A stretch of 64,000 nt of DNA from Planctomycetaceae bacterium. Its GTDB lineage: Bacteria; Planctomycetota; Planctomycetia; Planctomycetales; Planctomycetaceae. Shown piece by piece: positions 44,774-52,056 of the stretch. The stretch lies in the NCBI GenBank assembly GCA_021732845.1, contig JAKFUF010000060.1, positions 1 to 64,000 of the forward strand, in the 5' to 3' direction. The position numbers were made by a program, and so were the translations under genes. Every line of letters begins with the position of its first letter. The first letter of the stretch is position 1. Below the pieces are notes generated by a model that was not told where the DNA came from, did not search any database, and was given only the letters and a program-made list of their open reading frames with translations.

Positions 44774-47263
44774 ATGCATACTTATCGTCCCGGCGAAGCA
44801 GAACTCTGGGTGGCCGGATACCCGTCCGCTTACGGCGGTGCCGACACCGAGTTGGACCACCTGATCGACCTGTGGCGGTTGTTCGGTGTCGAGGTGCATT
44901 TGGTCCCCAACGGCGAGCCTGACCGGGCGATCCGCGCCCATTGCGACCGCCGGGGATGCATCACTCATACTGACCGCCGCGGAATCTTCCGCGACAAACT
45001 CGTCGTCTCGCTGTGCAATGGAGAGTTCTTAAACCGGCTTCCGGCCATTTGTGCGGAAGGCCGGCCGCGGCAGGTCGTCTGGATCAACTGCATGACCTGG
45101 ACGTTTCCCCAGGAGTTGGAGTGTCACAAAGCGGGGCTCATCGACCGGCACGCCTTTCAGTCGGACTATCAGCGCCGCTGCCTGCTTCCGCCGCTCAGCG
45201 CCACCGGAATGCCGGTTCAGGAACTGGCAGGTTACCGTCCCTACTGTTCGCCGCAGAACGCGCTTCAGAAGTTGAACTATGAGTATCGCGCACCTGCCGA
45301 CTATTTCGGCATGGGCCGCATTTCCCGCGACGATGCGGCGAAGTATCCCGACGACATGTGGCGGCTGTTCGCCAAAGTGACCAGTCCCTTGCCAACGAAG
45401 ACCTACATCCTCGGCTTTGGTTCGCAGGCGATGGGGAAGACCGGAAAGATCCCGCCCTGCAACTGGCTCGACTACATGGTCTGGTCGCCCGGTTCCCTTC
45501 CGGTCTCTGAGTTCTATCCACGCATTCATGTGCTGCTGCACCGCACCGGCGGTTCGCGGGAGAACTGGCCCCGCGCGGTGATTGAGGCCATGGCCAGCGG
45601 AGTGGCGGTCATCGCAGAACGGGATTATGGGCTTCCCGAGCTGATGACAGATGGCGAGAATGGATTTCTCTGTGGCAGCTCTGATGAGATGAGTTATCGT
45701 GCGTCTCAACTGGCCTTTGATGAGCCACTGCGCAAGCGGATTGTCGAGGCGGCCCACGAGCGGTTTCTCACAGAGCACAAAGACGCTGAACGCTCGATGT
45801 CCCCCTGGCGTGAGCTGCTGGAAGCGGTGTCGCTGCCCGACCGCGCGACAACAGTCCCGCCGCGGACAGAACGCGTGTCGTTGATCATCGCGTCGCGCAA
45901 TCAGGGACGTTATTTGCATGAAGCGCTGGATTCCGCGCTGGCTCAAAGCGTGGCCTGCGAGGTGATCGCCGTCGACGACTGTTCCATTGACGATTCACCC
46001 AGCATCATCCGCGAATACCTCGACCGCGGCGCGCAGCTTGTGCAGCAAAATCCCCATGCCGGAGTGTGTGCCGCACGCAACGCCGGTGCCGCGCTCGCCA
46101 CGGGAGACTATCTCGTGTTTTTGGATGGCGACGACGTGTTGCCGATCGATTTTGTGCAACGGCACCTGGAGGCCATGGCCAACGCTCCTCTGGCACCGTT
46201 TGTCTATGGTCCGGCCGCGGCCTTTGGCGATGCCTGCCATGCCTCGTACTGGGAAGCGCCGGCTCACGACGTCGGCCGGCTCTGGGAGCAAAACTACGTC
46301 AACACCTCGGCGCTGTGGCGACGAACTGCGTTCGAAGCGGTGGGCGGATGGCGCGACGGCGTCAAGACGATGTGGGACTGGGACCTCGCCTTGCGAGCCA
46401 CGCGCTGGGGGACGCCACGGCCGAGTGCCGCCTGTCTGCACTACCGGCAGCACGCCGATTCGTGGTCGCACCAGGTGTGTGAAAAGACAGCCGAAGACCG
46501 CAGCGCGTTGATGCCTGGTGTCCGCCGCCTGAATGCGAAGTTGTCCATCGGATGCATCATCAGCGGACGCCTGCCGGGGTTGTTTCCAAAGTGGCTCTCG
46601 CAACTCGCCCAGTCGGTCAAGTTGATGACATTGTCAGAGGCACCGGAACTACTCTTGCTGGACAACTCCCGGAATGAACAACTGACGAACACAATGCAAA
46701 CCGAACTAGCGCGTTACCACGGCACGTTCGGAAGCGTGCGCATCATCCCCTATCCGGTGCGCTTCGGCTGGGAGTCTGAACAGCAGCGCCGCGACGCGGT
46801 GGCTGGGTTCATGGCCACCGCATGCAACCGCCTGCGTGCCGAACTGCACGGCGACATCCATTGGCTGGTGGAAGACGATGTGCTCGTGCCGCTGCAGGGT
46901 GGCGACCGCCTGTGGCAGGCCGTCACTGCCGGCTGGCGTCCGCCGCATGCCGTGGCGGGGACCTACCGCAATCGTCACGTTCCCTCGCAGTTTGTGGGTG
47001 GCTGGTGGCGCGAAAGTCACCCCGAAGAGATCACGATGTTCCCCGATCAACAACCTGTTGCCGTCGACTTTACGGGAACCGGATGTCTGATGTACTGGCC
47101 GAGCCGGACTCCCAGGGAATGGCGCAGCCACTGGAAAAAGGTGCCAGCCCACGACTGGGCCTGGGGCATGGACCTTAAAGCAAGCGGCGGCACGTTGCTG
47201 ATGCTTCCCGCAGTGCCCTGCGGCCACGCCCGCACGCTGCATGACATTATCCCATGCGCCTAA
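44774..47263 (+). CDS. Three-domain glycosyltransferase in the phage cluster
   Basis: Residues 1-360 look like a GT-B-type domain ending in ENWPRAVIEAMASGVAVIAE and LPELMTDGENGFLCG, the donor-binding signature of family 4-like enzymes. Residues 375-560 are a classical GT-A family 2 domain: VSLIIASRNQGRYLHEALDS, VIAVDDCSIDDSPSII and YLVFLDGDDVLPIDFV. Residues 595-800 form a third GT-A-like unit with HWLVEDDVLVPL and a conserved GYWWR-type region. The ATG at 44774 is preferred to a TTG at 44729. It could glycosylate virion proteins or host surface. It sits between a family A repeat and the terminase. Confidence 0.85.
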   Translation: MHTYRPGEAELWVAGYPSAYGGADTELDHLIDLWRLFGVEVHLVPNGEPDRAIRAHCDRRGCITHTDRRGIFRDKLVVSLCNGEFLNRLPAICAEGRPRQVVWINCMTWTFPQELECHKAGLIDRHAFQSDYQRRCLLPPLSATGMPVQELAGYRPYCSPQNALQKLNYEYRAPADYFGMGRISRDDAAKYPDDMWRLFAKVTSPLPTKTYILGFGSQAMGKTGKIPPCNWLDYMVWSPGSLPVSEFYPRIHVLLHRTGGSRENWPRAVIEAMASGVAVIAERDYGLPELMTDGENGFLCGSSDEMSYRASQLAFDEPLRKRIVEAAHERFLTEHKDAERSMSPWRELLEAVSLPDRATTVPPRTERVSLIIASRNQGRYLHEALDSALAQSVACEVIAVDDCSIDDSPSIIREYLDRGAQLVQQNPHAGVCAARNAGAALATGDYLVFLDGDDVLPIDFVQRHLEAMANAPLAPFVYGPAAAFGDACHASYWEAPAHDVGRLWEQNYVNTSALWRRTAFEAVGGWRDGVKTMWDWDLALRATRWGTPRPSAACLHYRQHADSWSHQVCEKTAEDRSALMPGVRRLNAKLSIGCIISGRLPGLFPKWLSQLAQSVKLMTLSEAPELLLLDNSRNEQLTNTMQTELARYHGTFGSVRIIPYPVRFGWESEQQRRDAVAGFMATACNRLRAELHGDIHWLVEDDVLVPLQGGDRLWQAVTAGWRPPHAVAGTYRNRHVPSQFVGGWWRESHPEEITMFPDQQPVAVDFTGTGCLMYWPSRTPREWRSHWKKVPAHDWAWGMDLKASGGTLLMLPAVPCGHARTLHDIIPCA

Positions 47264-47268
47264 CTAAC

Positions 47269-47472
47269 TAAGGAACGCAGAAAGACTAACTGTTCGATTT
47301 CGATTCGTTGGCCCGCCAATGAGCCGGAGGGCCTTAGCCCCCGGTTAGAGGATAATCGCAAGACGCCAGCGCCATGAGCCGGGACGCTAACGCGTCCCGG
47401 CTCATGGACTCGTCCACATCGGCCAGCCAACTCGCGAGCAAAATGCCCCTGTTGTTGTTGCAGCGATCCTAA
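47269..47472. repeat. MITE-like repeat family A, diverged full copy
   Basis: Left TAAGGAACGCAGAAAGACTAA (first 20 bases quoted only in part) and right TTGTTGTTGCAGCGATCCTAA are degraded inverted repeats; the core AGCCGGAGGGCCTTAGCCC is intact. It starts six bases after the glycosyltransferase stop codon. Confidence 0.8.
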
Positions 47473-47492
47473 AACGGCTCACCCAACAAAAC

Positions 47493-47526
47493 ATTGGTCA
47501 TTGATTCATTGGTCATTGAGTCATTC
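47493..47526. repeat. CATTGGTCATT repeats before the terminase gene
   Basis: CATTGGTCATTGATTCATTGG and TCATTGAGTCATTCCC lie 39-72 bp before ATG 47565, repeating the pattern found before other phage genes. Confidence 0.6.
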
Positions 47527-47564
47527 CCCTCCAATCCTAGATCCATTTAGGACCGTTCCCTCCC

Positions 47565-49010
47565 ATGCCTCGACGACAGAAGCCACCACAGGAACTCAGC
47601 GAAGACGACAGTAAAGCCGATAAAGAATCGCGCCTGTCGCTCGACGCCTATCTCAGGCATGTTGTGATCGACAGCCGGCCTGAGCCACGCCCTTGGTGCC
47701 AATGTATTGAAGAGTGGCAGCGTGACGTGATTGGTCCCATGGTTCCTGCCGTCGAGAAAGTCGCCGGGTTGCAGCCGGACTACGCGGGGCCGCGGTCCTT
47801 TTTTTATGTGCTGCCGCGGGGGCACGACAAAACCGGGATGATTGGCCGGCTGTGCAGTTGGGCGATCGCCTATGCGCGGCATCCGCTCCTGGCGATCGCC
47901 GCCGCAGCCGATCTCGACCAGGCGCGGCTCATTCTGCAATCGATGAAAAGTGAACTCTCGCTGAATCCGTGGCTCAAGCAGCACCTCATCTGCAAGTCCT
48001 TTGAAATTGAAGGACCAGGCGGGACGTTGCAGGTGATTTCCGCCGACGCCGGCAGCAGCAGCGGGCTCAAGGCCGACATTATTGTTTGCGACGAACTCAC
48101 CATGTGGAGGAGCCGCGCGCTGTTTGACATCTTGTATTCGGGCCGCGAGAAGCGGCCCGACAGCGTGTTTGCGATCATCACCAATGCCGGGTTCAAACAG
48201 TCCTGGCAGCACCAACTCCTGGAGAAGGCCCGTAATAACACCCGGCACTGGAAGGTTTATGAAGCACCGGTTGGCCAGACACTCGCGACCTGGATGTCGA
48301 CGGAGGGGATCGAGTCGCTGCGCGAATCATTGGATCGCGGCGTGGCCCGCCGCGTTCTCGACAACATCTGGACCGATACGATCGATCGACCGTTGTTGGA
48401 GTGGGATCTGATCGCGCAGTGTCACGCCGACTGCCTGTGGCCTGACGGCCGCGTGCCCGAGGGCCAGCATCCAGAACTGTATGTGGGGATTGATGTCGGC
48501 CGCAGCAAGGACCGAACGGTCATCTGGACACTGGAACGGGTGGGAGATGTGTTATGGACACGCGAAGTCAAGGTCATGGCCAATGTCGAATTTGACGAAC
48601 AGGAATCCGCGATTTTCACTCGGATGACCAAAAACGTGATGGCCACGCGAATCGACAAGGGCGGGATCGGCTCGCATATGGCCGAACACCTGGTGTCGCG
48701 GCACTCCAACCAGGCTGAAGGAGTCCAGTTGAATGCCGCAAAGCAGGGGCAGCTCGCACTGGCACTCAAGATAGCGTTCCAGTCACGACGGATTCGCATC
48801 CCCAATGACCCGGACCTGAACGCGGACCTGCAGCTTGTCGAGGAGGTGGGCTGTGGCTCAAACGGCCTGCCGATGCTGAAGACGAACCATGGTGAGACCG
48901 GCCACGCCGACCGCTTTTGGGCCGCCGCCCTCGCACTGTATGGAGTGCCCTATGAGCCGCAGCGGGTGCTTTATCCGCCACGTGGTTTTCCATCGAAAGC
49001 GGCAGGATGA
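47565..49010 (+). CDS. Phage terminase large subunit
   Basis: The 481-residue protein has an ATPase domain with a deviant Walker A, LPRGHDKTGM (residues 83-92; the glycine before the lysine is Asp), Walker B DIIVCDEL (residues 171-178) and the coupling motif region IITNAGF. The C-terminal nuclease domain has YVGIDVGRSKDRTV as the first acidic site and NHGETGHADRFWAAALA near the end. It packages DNA into the prohead. Terminase and portal are here last in the cluster rather than first. Confidence 0.85.
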   Translation: MPRRQKPPQELSEDDSKADKESRLSLDAYLRHVVIDSRPEPRPWCQCIEEWQRDVIGPMVPAVEKVAGLQPDYAGPRSFFYVLPRGHDKTGMIGRLCSWAIAYARHPLLAIAAAADLDQARLILQSMKSELSLNPWLKQHLICKSFEIEGPGGTLQVISADAGSSSGLKADIIVCDELTMWRSRALFDILYSGREKRPDSVFAIITNAGFKQSWQHQLLEKARNNTRHWKVYEAPVGQTLATWMSTEGIESLRESLDRGVARRVLDNIWTDTIDRPLLEWDLIAQCHADCLWPDGRVPEGQHPELYVGIDVGRSKDRTVIWTLERVGDVLWTREVKVMANVEFDEQESAIFTRMTKNVMATRIDKGGIGSHMAEHLVSRHSNQAEGVQLNAAKQGQLALALKIAFQSRRIRIPNDPDLNADLQLVEEVGCGSNGLPMLKTNHGETGHADRFWAAALALYGVPYEPQRVLYPPRGFPSKAAG

Positions 49011-49101
49011 CGCACGCTGTCGAGGGATGTCACCGGCGGTGTCGAGAACGCAGAACTATCCATGAATCTCCATTCTCAGATTTGACGTTTCCAACAAAAG
49101 C

Positions 49102-49257
49102 GAATTTCAAATCTCAAATCTCAGATTTCACAGGCTGTGCGACCACATCGAACGATCGGCCACGCCTCCGTAGCGAAGTACGTAACTCTCGCCCGGAAGG
49201 CCTGATGTCGCGAAAGGGTATTTTACTGTGAAATTTGAAATCTGAGATTTGAAATTC
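49102..49257. repeat. Inverted arrays of AAATCTCAAATCTCAG type
   Basis: GAATTTCAAATCTCAAATCT at the left (from 49102) and its complement AGATTTGAAATTC at the right (to 49257) bracket about 90 bp. The same AT-rich motif recurs at 55908-55934/56180-56203 and 62183-62220. Confidence 0.6.
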
Positions 49258-49290
49258 CAATTAACTCACCTCCTACTGAAAGTGACTCAC

Positions 49291-50583
49291 ATGCGCTGGT
49301 GGACACAACTTCGCAACACGTTTTCCAAACCTTTGCCCACTGGCAGCGTCGCCAGTACCGCGCTGTTGGGGATGATGAAGCCCGAGGCGCATGATGTGCC
49401 GGCGCTGGCCAGGGAAATGCGCAACGACTATCAGGTGCGGCTGGCCGAACTCGTGCTGGCCGCCAATGTCCGCGCGGCTCCGACGCGCGTCATCGTGAAT
49501 GGCGCGGCGGGGATGGGCGATGCGCGGGCGACGCAGTTGGCGGCGAGGCTGCACCAGTTGTGGCGGGAGGCCTTGCCGGCAATGCTCGGTGCATTGGGTG
49601 ACGGACGTGTGGCGTTCGAAAAGATCTGGGGGTTCGACCCAGCGCTGCAATTGACGACTGTCCGCAAGCTGGAACCACTGCCGGCGGAGCAGACGAAACT
49701 CAAGTTGAACGCCGGAGGGGCCTTTGCCGGGATCGAACTCCGCACAACTGAACGATCGGCGGCGTGGATCACGTCCTCCGGCGAACCAGCCGTGAGATCT
49801 GGCTGGCGGGACGAGGGCTCGGTGCGGCTGCTGCCGGCCGAGAAGACGTGGTGGCTCGCCGTCGACGCCACGCCGCTTGAGCCACATGGCCGCAGCCGGT
49901 TTCTCGGTGCTCCATATACCGTATGGAAGGAACACAGCGAGGCGATCCGGCTGCGTAAGTTGTTTCTCAAGCGGTTCGTCGTTCGTGGCGGCGTGGCTCA
50001 CGTCCCACCCACTTCGACCAATCTGCAGGGCGAGGTCGTCGACAACTTTGAAGCCACCGCCGAAACCATCGACCAACGCGTCTCGGGCGGGACGGTGTTG
50101 TTTCCCAACACGCGCGACTCGCGGGGCAACTACGAGTATAACTACACCGAGCCCCCGCAGACGCTCGACCCGGCACCGATCGACAACGTGATCGACGGCC
50201 TGGATGCCGAACTGCTGCGGGCGTTCGGCATTCCCGAGAAGACGGTAATCGAGGGCCAGGCGGTAGGCTCCTACGCACTGGCTTCGCAGCAGATGCTGAT
50301 TCTGTATGCCGTTGTTGAAGACCTGCTGACACAATTCGCCCAGTCGTTCCAGCGGTATGTGATCGACAAGGTCGTGGCCGCAAACTACGAATCCGCCACC
50401 GCGCCAAAGCTCATGCTGCATGTGCCCTCCTTGGGAGATTCACCCACCGCCAACTTGGTGGAGTTGACCAAGGCGTTGCTGACCGCCACCCCAACGCCAA
50501 CGACGGAGCTGGTCGACATGAAGCAGTTATTGCAGGCGGCCGGCGTGCCGGTGAAGCACCAAGGTGTGTCCCCTGGGCAATGA
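49291..50583 (+). CDS. Phage portal protein (DUF935/Mu gp29-like)
   Basis: The 430-residue protein starts MRWWTQLRNTFSKPLP and shows MNDYQVRLAELVLA-like helix, ALGDGRVAFEKIWGFD, KHSEAIRLRKLFLKRFVVRGG-type stem and GQAVGSYALASQQMLILYA. These match the DUF935 portals of Mu-like phages. The portal forms the DNA channel of the head. The ATG at 49291 is preferred over 49249, which is in repeat DNA. Its stop codon abuts a relic of the family A right end (TGTTGCCGCGATCCTTG). Confidence 0.75.
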   Translation: MRWWTQLRNTFSKPLPTGSVASTALLGMMKPEAHDVPALAREMRNDYQVRLAELVLAANVRAAPTRVIVNGAAGMGDARATQLAARLHQLWREALPAMLGALGDGRVAFEKIWGFDPALQLTTVRKLEPLPAEQTKLKLNAGGAFAGIELRTTERSAAWITSSGEPAVRSGWRDEGSVRLLPAEKTWWLAVDATPLEPHGRSRFLGAPYTVWKEHSEAIRLRKLFLKRFVVRGGVAHVPPTSTNLQGEVVDNFEATAETIDQRVSGGTVLFPNTRDSRGNYEYNYTEPPQTLDPAPIDNVIDGLDAELLRAFGIPEKTVIEGQAVGSYALASQQMLILYAVVEDLLTQFAQSFQRYVIDKVVAANYESATAPKLMLHVPSLGDSPTANLVELTKALLTATPTPTTELVDMKQLLQAAGVPVKHQGVSPGQ

Positions 50584-50686
50584 TGTTGCCGCGATCCTTG
50601 TCGGCATCGCAAACGATTGCGATTTCGGCATCCGGGACGGTATTGTCGAAAATCTCGCCAAGCCACACTCATTCCACGAGTATTCC

Positions 50687-51622
50687 ATGGACGCCTCAAT
50701 CATCGATCGTTCCCGGGGCACGCTGATTGGGCTGGCCGTGGGCGATGCCCTGGGCGCGGCGGTGGAGTTTCAGGCACCAGGTCGCTTTAAGCCGGTCACC
50801 GGCTACCGCGGCGGCGGGCCGCATGGTCTGGCGGCGGGAGAATGGACGGACGACACCAGCATGACCCTGGCTCTGGCCGACAGCATCGCCCAGGTCGGCT
50901 GGGATCTGAATGATCAGCTCACGCGCTACGTGCAGTGGTTCAGGGCCGGAGCGTACTCCGTGACGGGACGGTGCTTCGACATCGGTCTCACCACCCGCGG
51001 GGCACTGGTTCACTTTTCCCAGAACAACAACGCCCTGACCTCGGGCGACACCTCCGAACGGGCGAGCGGGAACGGCTCGATCATGCGGCTGGCCCCCGTG
51101 CCGATTCACTTTGCCGGTCTCTATCCGCACAACATCGCGGACCTTGTCCAGAAGGCGGAAGAGTCGAGTCTCACAACCCACGCCAGCGAACAGTGCCGTT
51201 CCGCCTGCCGGTATCTGGCGCTGGTGCTCGCGGCCTTGATCCAGGGTGAGCCACGGGCAAGCGTGCTGTCCCCGACGTGGGCACCACTGCGGAAACTCCG
51301 CGAACTCAAGCCACTGCATCCGCTCATCGACGCCGTGGCTCAGGGCAGCTTTCGCGACCGCCAGCCACCCGAGATTCAGGGATCGGGCTGGGTCGTCAAA
51401 AGCCTGGAGGCCGCCCTCTGGGCCTTTCACTCCGCCAACACCTTCGAGGAAGCAGTGCTGAAGGCCGTCAACCTCGGCGACGACGCCGACACCACCGGTG
51501 CGGTGTGTGGCCAACTGGCGGGTGCCCACTGGGGTGAGAACGAGATTCCCCGCGCCTTGCGAACTGGTCTGGCCCGCATGGACATGCTGGATGGCGCATT
51601 GGCGGGAATCATTCGGGGCTGA
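50687..51622 (+). CDS. ADP-ribosylglycohydrolase family protein
   Basis: The 311-residue protein opens with RGTLIGLAVGDALGAAVEF and has EWTDDTSMTLALADSI (metal-binding Asp-Asp), SGNGSIMRLAPVPI and GDDADTTGAVCGQLAGA, all hallmark DraG/ARH motifs. It removes ADP-ribose from proteins or other substrates. It lies between the phage block and the kdp genes and could be host or phage cargo. Confidence 0.93.
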   Translation: MDASIIDRSRGTLIGLAVGDALGAAVEFQAPGRFKPVTGYRGGGPHGLAAGEWTDDTSMTLALADSIAQVGWDLNDQLTRYVQWFRAGAYSVTGRCFDIGLTTRGALVHFSQNNNALTSGDTSERASGNGSIMRLAPVPIHFAGLYPHNIADLVQKAEESSLTTHASEQCRSACRYLALVLAALIQGEPRASVLSPTWAPLRKLRELKPLHPLIDAVAQGSFRDRQPPEIQGSGWVVKSLEAALWAFHSANTFEEAVLKAVNLGDDADTTGAVCGQLAGAHWGENEIPRALRTGLARMDMLDGALAGIIRG

Positions 51623-51836
51623 TCGCCTGATCGCGGCAACAAGAGTGCAATCCCCCCCCTCAGACATGAGCGCCCGCTTCGGACCTCCTCTGGTTGACGG
51701 CATCCCTCCTGAACCGCGGAAGTCGCGGCCTGCGCGGTCGTTTTCAAACCGCTGCGCCACCCACGGATCTTGATAAAGAATTGATAACCACCCGTCCGTT
51801 CTTAACGCAAATTTAGCGCGACACCGGATCTAATTC

Positions 51837-51857
51837 CCTCAATGGAACTCATTGAGG
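51837..51857 (+). promoter_or_regulatory. Leader hairpin overlapping the first kdp ribosome-binding site
   Basis: CCTCAATG-GAACT-CATTGAGG is an 8-bp perfect inverted repeat. Its 3' arm covers the first bases of AGGAGG (51855-51860), the ribosome-binding site of the ATG at 51869. Folding would partly hide that site. Confidence 0.55.
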
Positions 51858-51868
51858 AGGAATCCGAC

Positions 51869-51961
51869 ATGGACCTTGTGTGGCTCGCGGCCGGGGCGGC
51901 CTTTTTCTTCGGCTCGTGCGGACTGGTGCGTTTTCTCGACAGCCTGCGGGCGGAGGACTGA
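51869..51961 (+). CDS. 30-residue membrane peptide preceding kdpF
   Basis: It translates to 30 residues with one hydrophobic helix (LVWLAAGAAFFFGSCGLVRFL). An AGGAGG ribosome-binding site lies 8 bp upstream and the stop is two bases before the start of kdpF. Small peptides of this kind often precede kdpF in other bacteria, but the function is unproven. Confidence 0.75.
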   Translation: MDLVWLAAGAAFFFGSCGLVRFLDSLRAED

Positions 51962-51963
51962 CC

Positions 51964-52056
51964 ATGGACTGGGCAACGATGCTCGCGTTCGTCGTGGCGG
52001 TGCTGCTGGGGATCTACCTCGCCGCCGCCCTGCTCGTGCCGGAGAAGTTTTCATGA
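51964..52056 (+). CDS. kdpF: KdpF, small subunit of the potassium-transporting ATPase
   Basis: The 30-residue single-span peptide, DWATMLAFVVAVLLGIYLAA followed by ALLVPEKF, has the KdpF pattern. It stabilises the KdpABC complex. Its stop overlaps the kdpA start codon (ATGA). Confidence 0.88.
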   Translation: MDWATMLAFVVAVLLGIYLAAALLVPEKFS

